Source: Pseudomonas tohonis (GTDB taxonomy: Bacteria; Pseudomonadota; Gammaproteobacteria; Pseudomonadales; Pseudomonadaceae). Taken from it: a DNA stretch of 64,000 nucleotides. The DNA lies in contig NZ_AP023189.1 in assembly GCF_012767755.2 (NCBI RefSeq), positions 186,001 to 250,000 on the forward strand, given 5' to 3'. Position 1 is the first letter of the stretch. Each line of letters opens with the position of its first letter. Shown here one piece after another: positions 11,694 to 21,528 of the stretch. Under the pieces are notes generated by a model. That model made no database searches and was not told the DNA's origin. It was given only the letters and a program-made list of their open reading frames with translations. The translations under genes and the position numbers were made by a program.

Positions 11694-12116
11694 TTACAGG
11701 CCGGACATCTTCTTGATGGTCGCTTTCAGCTCGTCATCGGTGCAGTCGGCGCAGGTGCCTTTCGGGGGCATTGCGTTGATACCGGTGATGGCCTTGGCCA
11801 GGATGCCGTCGAGGCCGCCCTGGTGGTCGGCACGCTCTTTCCAGGCAGCGGTGTCGCCGATCTTCGGTGCACCCAGGACGCCGGCGGTGTGGCAGGCGCC
11901 ACAGTGCTTGGCGATGATGTCGTCCGGCGTCTTCGCGCCACCGCCAGCAGCGGCGGCTACGGCTTCGACGCCTTTGCATTCCTGGCCCTGGACACAGACT
12001 TCGCCCACCGGCTTGATGCGTTCGGCGATGGCATCGTCGGTCGCGGCCTGAGCGCTTACAGCCCAAAGGGCCAATACGGCAACGTGCGCTGCCAGCATTT
12101 TGTTTATTAGGTTCAC
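11694..12116 (-). CDS. cycB: Cytochrome c5
   Basis: 140-residue secreted monohaem cytochrome. The start is taken as GTG at 12116, which has GAGG upstream and gives a Sec signal peptide ending at SAQA; an ATG at 12098 is a possible shorter start. The haem-binding motif CGACH follows about 70 residues later, an INAMPPKG segment supplies the axial methionine, and the CADC pair near the C-terminus forms the extra disulfide typical of cytochrome c5. It carries electrons in the periplasm to terminal oxidases. It is convergent with xpt. A larger open frame reading far upstream has no protein-like content. Confidence 0.9.
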   Translation of the reverse strand: MNLINKMLAAHVAVLALWAVSAQAATDDAIAERIKPVGEVCVQGQECKGVEAVAAAAGGGAKTPDDIIAKHCGACHTAGVLGAPKIGDTAAWKERADHQGGLDGILAKAITGINAMPPKGTCADCTDDELKATIKKMSGL

Positions 12117-12258
12117 CCTTACACCCTCATCGTGGCTAGTGACGCCCGCGGCCACGGTTTCGCGGGCGGGCGCCAGTATAACGGTTAGCCCGCCAGGCTG
12201 AAACAACCCAGCTTGTCGCACGACCAAAGCATGAGGCCGCTGCGACCAGGGTCGGGGG

Positions 12259-12789
12259 TCAGCCCGCCGCGGTCTCCTTTTCGGCAACGCGGACATAGGT
12301 GCCGAAGACGTGATCCCAGAGCGGCGAAGAAACGCCGAAGTTCTTCTCGATCCCCTTCCTGTGGTGCAGGTCATGGTTGAACACCAGGCCGGGAATGAAG
12401 CGGTAGAACCAGTGCCCGGGGCGATGCATGACGTAGTGCAGGGAAATGTAGAGGAAGTAGCCCGCGACCAGCCCGGCATAGAGCGAGGCCAGGCCGAGGT
12501 ACGCGCACAGCGGGAGCAGCAGCGCGTAGACCGCACTGGTCTTCCAGCTGGAGATGCCGATGAACGCCAGCACGTCGAGGTGGTGGGTCCAGTGCTCGCG
12601 GCGATACAGCGAGTGGAACAGGAAACGGTGCACGCCGTACTCGATGAACGACCACAGCAACAGGCCGCCGACCAGCTGCCAGGGCAGGACCGGGCCGATC
12701 AGCAGTGCGCCGAGGACGAACAGCGGGGCGGTGAAGAAGTCCAGGTAGTAGGCGAGCGAGGACATCAGCCATTTGTTGGAGGCGGCCAT
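12259..12789 (-). CDS. Fatty acid hydroxylase / sterol desaturase family membrane protein
   Basis: 176 residues with four hydrophobic segments and the full set of di-iron histidine clusters: EYGVHRFLFH, HWTHHLD, HYVMHRPGH and NHDLHHRKGIEKNFGV. These define the fatty-acid hydroxylase superfamily, which oxidises lipid chains in the inner membrane. The C-terminal WDHVFGTYV is also typical. The substrate is not predictable. It stands alone between the cytochrome and pauR genes, on the same strand as both. Confidence 0.85.
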   Translation of the reverse strand: MAASNKWLMSSLAYYLDFFTAPLFVLGALLIGPVLPWQLVGGLLLWSFIEYGVHRFLFHSLYRREHWTHHLDVLAFIGISSWKTSAVYALLLPLCAYLGLASLYAGLVAGYFLYISLHYVMHRPGHWFYRFIPGLVFNHDLHHRKGIEKNFGVSSPLWDHVFGTYVRVAEKETAAG

Positions 12790-12954
12790 GGGATCTCCCT
12801 GTCATGGGCCCGGCGCAGGCGGCACGACTCTGGTGTACGGGGTCAGGCCGCCCTCTGGCGGCGCATGCGGGTGCTGCAGGCCGGTGCAGAGCGGTTGGCT
12901 GCACGGCATGCACCGCGCAGGCGGCGCGAAGCCCCTGCGCAGGAATGGAACGGG

Positions 12955-13503
12955 TTAGAAATTGGCCGGCGTGGTCGCGCTGATCAGGCGGGCCGGCAGG
13001 TCGAACGGATTGCGGAAGCGGTGCGGCTTGCTGCTCTCGAAGTAGTAGCTGTCGCCCGGCTCGAGGATGAACAGCTCGTTGCCGACGGTCAGTTCGAGGC
13101 GGCCCTCGACCAGCATCCCTGCCTCTTCGCCTTCATGGGCGTACATCTCGTCACCCGTGTCGCTGCCCGGCGGGTAGGTCTCGTCGAGGAAGGCGATGGC
13201 GCGGCTGGGATGGGCCTTGCCCACCAGCTTCATGGTGATCGCACCACTGCAGATATCGGTAAGTTCGGAAGCCCGGTAGACGACCTGGGTCTGGTTGTCC
13301 TGTTCCAGATCGAGGGAAAAGAATTCCACCAGCGACATGGGGATGCCCCCGAGCACCTTCTTCAGCGAACTGATGGAGGGGCTCACGCTGTTCTTTTCGA
13401 TCATGGAAATCGTGCTGTTGGTAACGCCTGCACGTTTGGCGAGTTCACGCTGGGAGAGGCCTTTGAGCTTGCGGATAGCTTGCAGTCGAACACCGACGTC
13501 CAA
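12955..13503 (-). CDS. pauR: PauR-type repressor of polyamine catabolism (XRE + cupin)
   Basis: 182 residues. The N-terminal XRE helix-turn-helix (LKGLSQRELAKRAGVTNSTISMIE) is followed by a C-terminal cupin (LEPGDSYYFESSKPHRFRNP). This is the architecture of E. coli PuuR and of PauR, which represses genes for gamma-glutamylated polyamine breakdown in P. aeruginosa. Context supports it: the polyamine oxidase and aldehyde dehydrogenase genes lie within 10 kb and the dad locus is next door. The 189-bp upstream gap contains GTTCAGTATTT (13570-13580), a weak match to a PuuR-type box, so autoregulation is possible. Confidence 0.88.
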   Translation of the reverse strand: MDVGVRLQAIRKLKGLSQRELAKRAGVTNSTISMIEKNSVSPSISSLKKVLGGIPMSLVEFFSLDLEQDNQTQVVYRASELTDICSGAITMKLVGKAHPSRAIAFLDETYPPGSDTGDEMYAHEGEEAGMLVEGRLELTVGNELFILEPGDSYYFESSKPHRFRNPFDLPARLISATTPANF

Positions 13504-13692
13504 TGGTGGGATCCTCCTTGGGATTCTTGTTGAGGGGGGCGGTCACGGTGGCCGTATCATGCGGCCAGCGTTCAGTATTTACAACACTTCGGCCGTAAAT
13601 CCTGCGCAAACTTTCACCACCCCGGGAAACCCCAAGGAAAATCAGATAGTTGGACCATCATCAGCGCGCCGGATGACCGCCGGCCGCGGGTT

Positions 13693-14760
13693 TCAGCGGT
13701 AGATCAGCGGCACCCGGCGCAGGTTGCAGAAGATCTGGTAGGGAATGGTGCCGGCCTGGATGGCGACCTCGCTGGCCGGTACCTGAGCGCCCCAGAACTC
13801 GACGCGGCTGCCGAGCCCGGCCTGCGGCAGATCGGTGAGGTCGACGGTGAGCATGTCCATGGACACGCGACCGATCAGGCGCGAGAGCTGCCCGTCGATG
13901 GCCACCGGCGTGCCGGTCGGCGCATGCCGGGGATAGCCATCGGCGTAGCCCATGGCGACCACGCCGACGCGGGTCGGCCGCTCGGTGACGAAACGCGCGC
14001 CATAGCCGACCGGCTGGCCGGCCGGCAGCTCACGCACGCTGATGACCTTCGACTCCAGGGTCATCACCGGCTTCAGGCGCGCAGCCAGTTCGTGCGGTTG
14101 CTCGAAGGGCGTGGCGCCGTAGAGCATGATCCCGGGTCGCACCCAGTCGCTCGGCACCTGTGGCCAACCCAGCACCGCCGGGGAGTTGCGCAGGCTGACC
14201 TCCGCCGCGAGGCCCGCGCGGGCCTGCTCGAATACCGCGACCTGCTCGGCGGCACTGCCGCTGTCCAGCTCATCGGCCCGGGCGAAGTGGCTCATCAGCA
14301 CGATCTTGCCGACCTTGCCGCTGGCCATCAGCCGCTGGTAGCCGTCGCGGTATTCGGCGGGATGCAGGCCGACCCGGTGCATGCCCGAGTCCATCTTCAG
14401 CCACACCGTGAGCGGCTGGCGCAGGCTGGCGCGCTCGATGGCCTCCAGCTGCCAGGTGGAATGCACCACGCACCAGAGTGCGTGCTGCTCGATCAGGGGG
14501 AGCTCGTCCGCCTCGAAGAAGCCTTCCAGCAACAGGATGGGGCCGGTGATGCCCGCCTGGCGCAGCTCCAGCGCTTCCTCGATGCAGGCCACGGCGAAGC
14601 CGTCGGCCTCCGCCTGCAACGCCTGGGCGCAACGCACCGCACCGTGCCCGTAGGCGTCCGCCTTGATGACGGCCAGGGCCTTGGCGCCGGTGGTTTCACG
14701 GGCGAGGCGGTAGTTGTGGCGCAGCGCTTCGAGGTCGATCAGGGCACGGGCGGGACGCAT
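13693..14760 (-). CDS. dadX: Catabolic alanine racemase DadX
   Basis: 355 residues, fold type III PLP enzyme interconverting L- and D-alanine. The PLP lysine is Lys33 in [11 protein letters not shown], and the catalytic tyrosine region YGARF is present. As the third gene behind dadA and ridA it should supply D-alanine to the dehydrogenase during L-alanine catabolism; it could also make D-alanine for peptidoglycan. A perfect terminator hairpin separates it from ridA (14785-14808), so its transcription may be partly uncoupled from dadA. Confidence 0.93.
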   Translation of the reverse strand: MRPARALIDLEALRHNYRLARETTGAKALAVIKADAYGHGAVRCAQALQAEADGFAVACIEEALELRQAGITGPILLLEGFFEADELPLIEQHALWCVVHSTWQLEAIERASLRQPLTVWLKMDSGMHRVGLHPAEYRDGYQRLMASGKVGKIVLMSHFARADELDSGSAAEQVAVFEQARAGLAAEVSLRNSPAVLGWPQVPSDWVRPGIMLYGATPFEQPHELAARLKPVMTLESKVISVRELPAGQPVGYGARFVTERPTRVGVVAMGYADGYPRHAPTGTPVAIDGQLSRLIGRVSMDMLTVDLTDLPQAGLGSRVEFWGAQVPASEVAIQAGTIPYQIFCNLRRVPLIYR

Positions 14761-14784
14761 GGCAGGGGCTTCTTCTGGTTATGT

Positions 14785-14808
14785 AAAAACCCGGCGCGGA
14801 CGCCGGGC
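14785..14808 (-). terminator. Intrinsic terminator between ridA and dadX
   Basis: Read on the minus strand: stem CCCGGCG, loop TCCG, stem CGCCGGG, then five T. It begins about 12 bases past the ridA stop and ends 25 bases before dadX, inside what is usually regarded as one operon. Confidence 0.75.
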
Positions 14809-14819
14809 AGAGCAAGGGT

Positions 14820-15173
14820 TCAGGGCAGGGCGGCGACCACGGTCATTTCCACCAGCACCTCGGGCGAGTACATCTTCGCCTCGACGCAGGCGCGGGCCGG
14901 GGCGGCGCCCTTGGCGACCCAGGCGTCCCACACGGCGTTCATGCCGGCGTAGTCCGCGTCGATGTCCTTGAGGTAGATGGTCACCGAGAGGATGCGGCTC
15001 TTGTCGGTGCCGGCCTCGGCGAGCATGCGGTCGATGGCATCGAGGGTTTCGCGGGTCTGGCGCTCGATGCCCGGGTTCAGCGCTTCATCCAGCTGGCCCG
15101 CCAGGTAGACGGTGCCGTTGTGGATGACGATCTCGCTGTAGCGGGCTTCAGTGCGCAGGCGCTGTAGTGACAT
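14820..15173 (-). CDS. RidA-family enamine/imine deaminase (dad operon paralogue)
   Basis: 117 residues of the YjgF/YER057c/UK114 fold. The family hydrolyses reactive enamine/imine intermediates released by PLP and flavin enzymes, which fits a place between a D-amino-acid dehydrogenase and a racemase. The start at 15173 (MSLQRLRTE) lies inside the end of dadA, giving a 26-bp overlap and suggesting translational coupling. The family arginine is seen in ARACVEA, although the typical C-terminal motif is altered ([14 protein letters not shown]). A second RidA is encoded at 40858. Confidence 0.85.
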   Translation of the reverse strand: MSLQRLRTEARYSEIVIHNGTVYLAGQLDEALNPGIERQTRETLDAIDRMLAEAGTDKSRILSVTIYLKDIDADYAGMNAVWDAWVAKGAAPARACVEAKMYSPEVLVEMTVVAALP

Positions 15174-16446
15174 GTTTCTGGCTCTCCTTGGTGTTGCCAT
15201 AACGGAAGATGTCCAGGCCTTCGGCGCTGATCTGCGGACGCTTGCGCGCCATCAGGTCGGCGAGCAGGCGGCCGGAACCGCAGGCCATGGTCCAGCCAAG
15301 GGTACCGTGTCCGGTATTCAGGAACAGGTTGCGGAACGGGGTCGCGCCCACGATCGGCGTGCCGTCCGGGGTCGCCGGGCGCAGGCCGGTCCAGAACTCG
15401 GCGCGGGCCAGGTCGCCACCCTGCGGGTAGAGATCGGCGGTGATCATTTCCAGGGTCTCGCGGCGACGCGGGTTCAGCGACAGGTCGAAGCCGGCGATCT
15501 CGGCCATGCCGCCGACGCGGATGCGGTCGTCGAACCGGGTGATCGCGACCTTGTAGGTCTCATCCAGGATGGTGGAGGTCGGGGCCATCTCCGGGTTGGT
15601 GATGGGCACGGTCAGCGAGTAGCCCTTGAGCGGGTAGACCGGGGCCTTGATGCCCAGCGGCTTGAGCAGCTGCGGGCTGTAGCTGCCGAGGGCGAGCACG
15701 TAGCGGTCGGCGGTTTCCAGCTTGCCGTCGATCCATACGCCATTGATGCGGTCACCGGCGAAGTCCAGGCGCTGGATGTCCTGGCCGAAGCGGAACTCCA
15801 CGCCCAGGTCACGGGCCATCTGGGCGAGGCGGGTGGTGAACATCTGGCAGTCGCCGGTCTGGTCGTTGGGCAGGCGCAGGGCGCCGGCCAGCTTGTCGGT
15901 GACCTTGGCCAGGGCCGGCTCGGCGCGGGCGATGCCGGCGCGATCGAGCACTTCATAAGGCACGCCGGAGCTTTCCAGCACGGCGATGTCCTTGGCCGCG
16001 GCATCGAGCTGGGCCTGGGTGCGGAACAGCTGGGTGGTGCCGAGCTGGCGGCCTTCGTAGGCGATGCCGGTCTCGGCGCGGAGCTCGTCGAGGCAGTCGC
16101 GGCTGTACTCGGACAGGCGCACCATGCGCTCCTTGTTCACCGCGTAGCGGGCGGCGGTGCAGTTGCGCAGCATCTGCGCCATCCACAGGTACTGGCCGAT
16201 GTCGCCGGTGGCCTTGATGGCCAGGGGCGCGTGTTTCTGCAGCAGCCACTTGATGGCCTTCAGCGGCACGCCCGGGGCGGCCCAGGGCGAGGCATAGCCA
16301 GGAGAGACCTGGCCCGCGTTGGCGAAGGAGGTCTCCATGGCGACGGCGTTCTGCCGGTCGACCACCACGACTTCGAAGCCTTCCCGGGCCAGATAGTAGG
16401 CACTCGCCGTACCGATCACACCGCTGCCCAGCACCATCACTCGCAT
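15148..16446 (-). CDS. dadA: D-amino-acid dehydrogenase small subunit DadA
   Basis: 432 residues, the same as E. coli DadA. This membrane-associated flavoprotein oxidises D-alanine and other D-amino acids to 2-oxo acids and passes electrons to the respiratory chain. The dinucleotide fold opens the protein ([20 protein letters not shown]), and the C-terminal FAD contact [15 protein letters not shown] is intact. The start is set at 16446 because the longer open frame adds 51 residues lacking similarity and would erase the promoter. It is divergent from the Lrp-type gene dadR and leads the dadA-ridA-dadX cluster. Confidence 0.95.
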   Translation of the reverse strand: MRVMVLGSGVIGTASAYYLAREGFEVVVVDRQNAVAMETSFANAGQVSPGYASPWAAPGVPLKAIKWLLQKHAPLAIKATGDIGQYLWMAQMLRNCTAARYAVNKERMVRLSEYSRDCLDELRAETGIAYEGRQLGTTQLFRTQAQLDAAAKDIAVLESSGVPYEVLDRAGIARAEPALAKVTDKLAGALRLPNDQTGDCQMFTTRLAQMARDLGVEFRFGQDIQRLDFAGDRINGVWIDGKLETADRYVLALGSYSPQLLKPLGIKAPVYPLKGYSLTVPITNPEMAPTSTILDETYKVAITRFDDRIRVGGMAEIAGFDLSLNPRRRETLEMITADLYPQGGDLARAEFWTGLRPATPDGTPIVGATPFRNLFLNTGHGTLGWTMACGSGRLLADLMARKRPQISAEGLDIFRYGNTKESQKHVTTAPAH

Positions 16447-16604
16447 GTCTGCCTCCAGCGCAACGGGCATCACCGTTGCGTTTGTTATTTTGAGCGTAGA
16501 TGCCGCGCAGTATATGAAGAGCGCCCCAGTGATATTCACTATATAGCCAGCTATATTTGGCGATAATTCTTGGCCAATACGGCTTTTGCGGAGGGGCATC
16601 CACC
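16447..16604. promoter_or_regulatory. dadA-dadR divergent control region
   Basis: This 158-bp gap is markedly AT-rich compared with the flanking genes. Its middle (about 16530-16575) holds TTCACTATATAG and GCTATATTTGGCGATAATTC, the kind of degenerate sequence bound by Lrp-family proteins. The position between an Lrp homologue and its presumed target dadA supports a set of DadR sites. Exact sites are not resolved. Confidence 0.55.
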
Positions 16605-17093
16605 ATGCGTACCCAGCATCAATCGCGTCGTGAGTTAGACAAGATAGACCGGAATATTTTACGAATCCTCCAGGAGGATGGCCGTATCTCCTTCACCGAG
16701 CTGGGCGAGCGCGTGGGCCTTTCCACCACACCCTGCACCGAACGGGTACGCCGCCTGGAACGCGAGGGGATCATCATGGGCTACAACGCCCGGCTGAACC
16801 CGCAGCACCTCAAGGCGAGCCTGCTGGTGTTCGTCGAGATCAGCCTGGACTACAAGTCCGGCGACACCTTCGAGGACTTCCGCCGCGCCGTCCTCAAGCT
16901 GCCCCACGTGCTCGAATGCCACCTGGTTTCCGGTGACTTCGACTACCTGGTGAAGGCGCGGATCAACGAGATGGCGTCCTACCGCAAGCTGCTCGGCGAC
17001 ATCCTCCTGAAGCTGCCGCACGTGCGCGAGTCGAAGTCCTACATCGTGATGGAAGAGGTCAAGGAATCCCTCAACCTGCCCATTCCCGAGTGA
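16605..17093 (+). CDS. dadR: Lrp/AsnC-family regulator (DadR)
   Basis: 162 residues. An AsnC-type winged helix ([30 protein letters not shown]) is followed by an effector-binding RAM domain ([19 protein letters not shown]). E. coli Lrp is 164 residues and nearly the same in these blocks. In Pseudomonas this gene beside dadA activates D-alanine catabolism in response to L-alanine, known from the literature. The ATG at 16605 follows GGAGG by about nine bases; the longer open frame is rejected because it would overlap the promoter. Confidence 0.93.
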   Translation: MRTQHQSRRELDKIDRNILRILQEDGRISFTELGERVGLSTTPCTERVRRLEREGIIMGYNARLNPQHLKASLLVFVEISLDYKSGDTFEDFRRAVLKLPHVLECHLVSGDFDYLVKARINEMASYRKLLGDILLKLPHVRESKSYIVMEEVKESLNLPIPE

Positions 17094-17229
17094 ACCCGGG
17101 GGCGCCGACGCGCCCCTGGATAGTTGCCTGCGGGGCACAGGGATTTTTCCTGGGCGCCCCTTGGCGGTTGGCGTGCTTCGTGCTTATCCTCCGTCAAATT
17201 TTCCAAACACAATAATCAGGATTCCGCAC

Positions 17230-18561
17230 ATGAACGCCCGCGTTCGCCATTCGGTCCACAGCGACCAGCACGCCCCCTCCTATTACGCCGCGACCGCCAA
17301 CCGTCGCATCGAGCATCCGCCCCTGGCGGGCGAGGAGGTGGCCGACGTCTGCGTCGTCGGTGGCGGCTTCTCCGGGCTGAACACCGCCATCGAACTGGCC
17401 AGGCGCGGCTTCTCGGTGGTGCTGCTGGAGGCGCACAAGATCGGTTGGGGCGCCAGCGGGCGCAACGGCGGCCAATTGATCCGCGGTGTCGGCCACGACG
17501 TCGAGCATTTCGAATCGGTGGTCGGCCGGGACGGCGTGCGCGCGCTCAAACTGATGGGCCTGGAGGCCGTGGAGCTGGTGCGCCGCCGGGTGGAGGAGTT
17601 CGCCATCGACTGCGACCTCACCTGGGGCTATTGCGACCTGGCCAATACGGCCCGCGACCTCGCCGGCTTCGCCGAGGACATGGAGGACCTCAAGTCCCTC
17701 GGCTACCGCCACGAGATGCGCCTGCTGCAGCCGGGCGAGATGCGCAGCGTGGTGGGGTCCGACCGCTACGCCGGCGGTCTGATCGACATGGGCTCCGGCC
17801 ACCTGCACCCGCTGAACCTGGCCCTGGGCGAGGCCGCCGCCGCCAGCTCGCTGGGCGTGCGCCTGTTCGAACACTCCGCGGTGCAGCGCATCGACTACGG
17901 CCCGGAGGTCAAGGTGCACACCGCCCAGGGCCAGGTCCGCGCGAAGACCCTGGTGCTCGGCTGCAACGCCTACCTCAACGACCTCAACCCGACCCTCGGC
18001 GGCAAGGTGCTCCCGGCGGGCAGCTACATCATCGCCACCGAGCGCCTGCCCGAGGCGCTGGCCAGGCAGCTGCTGCCGCAGAACATGGCGGTGTGCGACC
18101 AGCGCGTAGCCCTCGACTACTACCGCCTCTCCGCCGACAACCGCCTGCTGTTCGGCGGCGCCTGCCACTATTCCGGGCGCGACCCGGCGGACATCGGCGC
18201 CTACATGCGGCCGAAGATGCTGGAGGTGTTCCCTCAACTGGCCGATGTGCGCATCGACTACCAGTGGGGCGGCATGATCGGCATCGGCGCCAACCGCCTG
18301 CCGCAGATCGGCCGCCTGCCGGACCAGCCCAACGTCTACTTCGCCCAGGCCTATTCCGGCCACGGGGTCAACGCCACCCACCTGGCGGGCAGGCTGCTGG
18401 CCGAGGCCATCAGCGGCGAACAGGGCGGCGGCTTCGACGTGTTCGCCAAGGTGCCCCACATCACCTTCCCCGGCGGCAAGCTGCTGCGCTCGCCGCTGCT
18501 GGCCCTCGGCATGCTCTGGTACCGGATCAGGGAAAGCGTCGGCAACAGCCTGGCGAAATGA
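17230..18561 (+). CDS. FAD-dependent gamma-glutamylpolyamine oxidase (PauB/PuuB family)
   Basis: 443 residues of the DAO-type flavoprotein superfamily. The FAD-binding motif VCVVGGGFSGLNTAIELA is at about residues 38-55, GWGASGRNGGQ follows, and the C-terminal YSGHGVNATHLAGRLLAE closes the FAD site. PuuB/PauB enzymes oxidise gamma-glutamylated putrescine and related amines to aldehydes. The place between dadR and the aldehyde dehydrogenase at 21.5-23.0 kb corresponds to PA5309 (named pauB4 by others). The ATG at 17230 has CAGGA upstream. Which polyamine it prefers cannot be told. Confidence 0.82.
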   Translation: MNARVRHSVHSDQHAPSYYAATANRRIEHPPLAGEEVADVCVVGGGFSGLNTAIELARRGFSVVLLEAHKIGWGASGRNGGQLIRGVGHDVEHFESVVGRDGVRALKLMGLEAVELVRRRVEEFAIDCDLTWGYCDLANTARDLAGFAEDMEDLKSLGYRHEMRLLQPGEMRSVVGSDRYAGGLIDMGSGHLHPLNLALGEAAAASSLGVRLFEHSAVQRIDYGPEVKVHTAQGQVRAKTLVLGCNAYLNDLNPTLGGKVLPAGSYIIATERLPEALARQLLPQNMAVCDQRVALDYYRLSADNRLLFGGACHYSGRDPADIGAYMRPKMLEVFPQLADVRIDYQWGGMIGIGANRLPQIGRLPDQPNVYFAQAYSGHGVNATHLAGRLLAEAISGEQGGGFDVFAKVPHITFPGGKLLRSPLLALGMLWYRIRESVGNSLAK

Positions 18562-18649
18562 CCCACGACCCGCGCCAGCCGCGGGTTTACCTGAATCTTC
18601 CGGCTGCGCTGGCGTCTGAGCTCAAGGACCCGGCGAGTCGGAGGCCGAC

Positions 18650-20197
18650 GTGCGCATCTCCCTTCTGTTCATCTGCCTGCTGGCCACGCTCACAGGCTGT
18701 GTCACGCCACCCCCGGCGTCACCGAGCCAGGCCATCGCCGCTGCAAAGTCGCCCTTCGGTCAGCGCCTGCTGGCCCTGGCGGCCAGGCATCCCGGGCAAT
18801 CCGGCTTCCGCCTGCTGCCGGCCAGCAACGAGGCCTACAGCGCCCGCGCCGAGTTGATCCGCTCGGCCCGCAGCAGCCTCGACCTGCAGTACTACATCGT
18901 CCACGACGGCCTCTCCACCCGCGCCCTGTTCGATGAACTGCTGCGCGCCGCCGACCGCGGCGTACGCGTGCGCCTGCTGCTCGATGACACCAGCAGCGAC
19001 GGCCGCGACGCCAGCATCGCCCTGCTCACCGCACACCCGAACATCCAGGTGCGGCTGTTCAATCCGCTGCACCTGGGCCGCGCCACCGGCGTCACGCGCA
19101 CCCTCGGTCGCGCCCTGGACCTGGCCCAGCAGCACCGGCGCATGCACAACAAGCTGTGGCTGGCCGACAACGCCGCCGCCATCGTCGGCGGGCGCAACCT
19201 GGGGGATGAATACTTCGATGCCGAGCCCAGCCTCAACTTCACCGACATCGACCTGCTGGCCATCGGTCCGGTGGCGGAGCAGCTGGGGCAGAGCTTCGAC
19301 CAGTACTGGAACAGCGCCCTGAGCAAGCCGATCCAGCAATTCCTCTGGCGCCAGCCGGAACGCCAGGAGCTGGACGAAGCCCGCCAGCGCCTGCGCGGCT
19401 ACCTGGCCCAGGCGCGGGCCCGGCAGAAGACCCTCTACGATCGGCTGCACACCTACCGCGACGACCCGCGCCTGGACCTCTGGCTGCGCGAGCTGATCTG
19501 GGCGCCGGCCAGCGCCCTGTGGGACGCGCCGAGCAAGGTGCTGGCCAGCGGTCCACCCGACCCGCACCTGCTGCTGGCCAGCCAGTTGCAGCCGGTGCTG
19601 GACGAGGTGAAGGAGGACCTGGTGCTGGTCTCGGCCTATTTCGTTCCCGCCCCGGAAGGCATGGACTACCTGATCGGCAAGGCCGATGGCGGCGTCGACA
19701 TCCGCCTGCTGACCAACTCCCTGGAAGCCACGGACGTACCCGCCGTCCACGGCGGCTACGCGCCCTATCGCCAGCGGCTGCTGGAGCACGGCGTGCACCT
19801 GTTCGAGCTGCGCCGCCAGCCGGGAGATGGCGCGGGCAGCGGCCAATACAGCTTCAGCGGCTCGTCCAACTCCAGCCTGCACAGCAAGGCGATGATCCTC
19901 GACCGGCGCCGCGCCTTCATCGGCTCCTTCAACTTCGATCCGCGCTCGGTGCTATGGAACACCGAGGTCGGCGTGCTGATCGACAGCCCCGAGCTGAGCG
20001 CCCACCTGCGCCGCCTGGCACTGCAGGGCATGAGCCCCGGGCGCAGCTACCAGGTAAGGCTGGGCCCGGGCGGAGAGATGCTGTGGATAACCGGGGAGGG
20101 TGAGCGCCAGCAGGAGCTGCGCCGCGAGCCGGGCAGCCTGTGGCGGCGCTTCAATGCATGGTTCGCCGAGCGTGTGGGGCTCGAGCGGATGCTCTGA
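18650..20197 (+). CDS. Phospholipase D-family lipoprotein
   Basis: 515 residues. A GTG start at 18650, with GGAGG just upstream, gives a lipoprotein signal peptide ending in the lipobox LTGC. Two HKD catalytic motifs follow: HNKLWLADNAAAIVGGRN and HSKAMILDRRRAFIGSFNFD. The arrangement is that of cardiolipin-synthase-like or phospholipase-D-like proteins; being lipid-anchored, it should act in the periplasm on phospholipids or another phosphodiester. It ends one base before the stop of the convergent MFS gene. Confidence 0.85.
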   Translation: MRISLLFICLLATLTGCVTPPPASPSQAIAAAKSPFGQRLLALAARHPGQSGFRLLPASNEAYSARAELIRSARSSLDLQYYIVHDGLSTRALFDELLRAADRGVRVRLLLDDTSSDGRDASIALLTAHPNIQVRLFNPLHLGRATGVTRTLGRALDLAQQHRRMHNKLWLADNAAAIVGGRNLGDEYFDAEPSLNFTDIDLLAIGPVAEQLGQSFDQYWNSALSKPIQQFLWRQPERQELDEARQRLRGYLAQARARQKTLYDRLHTYRDDPRLDLWLRELIWAPASALWDAPSKVLASGPPDPHLLLASQLQPVLDEVKEDLVLVSAYFVPAPEGMDYLIGKADGGVDIRLLTNSLEATDVPAVHGGYAPYRQRLLEHGVHLFELRRQPGDGAGSGQYSFSGSSNSSLHSKAMILDRRRAFIGSFNFDPRSVLWNTEVGVLIDSPELSAHLRRLALQGMSPGRSYQVRLGPGGEMLWITGEGERQQELRREPGSLWRRFNAWFAERVGLERML

Positions 20198-20198
20198 C

Positions 20199-21362
20199 TC
20201 AGCGGTTGCCCGCGACGGCCGACTCTTCGCCTTCGTCGTCGAACAGCTCGCGGGTCCAGGCCAGCCAGACGAAGCCGGCCGCGCCGATGGCCATCATCAG
20301 CGGTAGCGCGTGGCCGCTGATCCACTGGCTGGCGGCGCCGGTCACCAGCGGGCCGATCAGGCAACCGATACCCCAGAGCTGCGCGACGTGGGCGTTGGCG
20401 CGGACCAGTTCATCGTCGCGGTAACGCTCGCCGATGAGGATCAGCGCCAGGGTGAAGAGCCCACCCGCGCTGGCGCCGAACACCACCCAGATCGGCCAGA
20501 TCAACGGCGTGTGCAGGAACAGCGGGATGCTCAGGCTGGACACCAGCAGGGCCAGCCCGCAGCCACGGAACAGCGTGCGCCGCGACATGTGGTCCGCCAG
20601 CAGGCCGATGGGCAGCTGCAGTGCCGCATCGCCGACCACCACCACGCTGGCCATGAGCAGTGCGATCTCCTGGTTGAAGCCCTGGCGCAGCCCGTAGATG
20701 GGCAGCAGGGTCAGCATCATCGCCTCGAAGGCGGCGAACAGGACCACCGCCCAGGCGATGGTCGGCAGCCGCGTGCAGAAGGTCAGCAACCCGCGCCCGG
20801 AGGCACTGTGGGCGTCGACGCTGGGCGCGCCGGTGCGCCCGAGGAGCATCAGCGAACCGCCCACCAGCAGCCCGGTGCCGGTCCAGAAGCCGAGGTCGTT
20901 GCCGGTGCCCAGCACGCTGAGCAGCAGCGGACCGGACAGCTGGCTGAGGGCGTAGCCGGTGCCGTAGAGCGCCACCAGGCGACCGCGCCACTTCTCCACC
21001 GCCAACTGGTTGATCCAGCTCTCGCCGAGGATGAACACCACGGTCAGCGCCACGCCGATGAACAGGCGCAGGGCCAGCCAGATCGGGTAGCTCTGCACCA
21101 GCGCCAGCATCGCCACCGACACGGCACTGACCAGCAGGCACAGCTGCATCAGGGTCGTGGTACCGAAACGCGCGGCCAGCCGGCCGGCCAGGGAGGCACC
21201 GAGCAGCACACCGACCGCCGGGGTGCCGGCCATCACGCCGATGGCGAAGGCGTCGTAGCCCCAGCTTTCCAGGCGCAGCGAGACCAGGGGCATGGTCACC
21301 CCCAGCGCGAGCCCGATGCTGATCACCGCGCCGCAGACGGCGAAGTAGGTCCCCCAACGCAT
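20199..21362 (-). CDS. MFS transporter (YcaD-like)
   Basis: 387 residues with about 12 predicted helices and the MFS loop-2 type sequence SLAGRLAARFG. The N-terminus (MRWGTYFAVCGAVISIGLALGVTMPLVSLRLE) resembles the YcaD/YfkF subgroup of putative transporters of unknown substrate. The start at 21362 is chosen for its GGAGGAC ribosome-binding site; the open frame continues 20 codons further upstream without support. Confidence 0.85.
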   Translation of the reverse strand: MRWGTYFAVCGAVISIGLALGVTMPLVSLRLESWGYDAFAIGVMAGTPAVGVLLGASLAGRLAARFGTTTLMQLCLLVSAVSVAMLALVQSYPIWLALRLFIGVALTVVFILGESWINQLAVEKWRGRLVALYGTGYALSQLSGPLLLSVLGTGNDLGFWTGTGLLVGGSLMLLGRTGAPSVDAHSASGRGLLTFCTRLPTIAWAVVLFAAFEAMMLTLLPIYGLRQGFNQEIALLMASVVVVGDAALQLPIGLLADHMSRRTLFRGCGLALLVSSLSIPLFLHTPLIWPIWVVFGASAGGLFTLALILIGERYRDDELVRANAHVAQLWGIGCLIGPLVTGAASQWISGHALPLMMAIGAAGFVWLAWTRELFDDEGEESAVAGNR

Positions 21363-21420
21363 GCAGGTGTCCTCCATTCCATGGGCCGGTATCCCGGAGG
21401 ATCCTGGCAGGCAGAAAAGC

Positions 21421-21456
21421 AAAAACGGCCGGGCTCCTGTGAAGGAAACCCGGCCG
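21421..21456 (-). terminator. Terminator downstream of the aldehyde dehydrogenase gene
   Basis: Read on the minus strand, the 8-bp stem CGGCCGGG/CCCGGCCG is followed by TTTTTGC, about 70 bases past the aldehyde dehydrogenase stop codon. Confidence 0.7.
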
Positions 21457-21528
21457 CAGGCTTGGCTCCGTGGAGCCGGCCTTCCCGAAGGAAGGCGGAC
21501 CTTTATGGGGCGGTCGCGCCGCCCTGGT

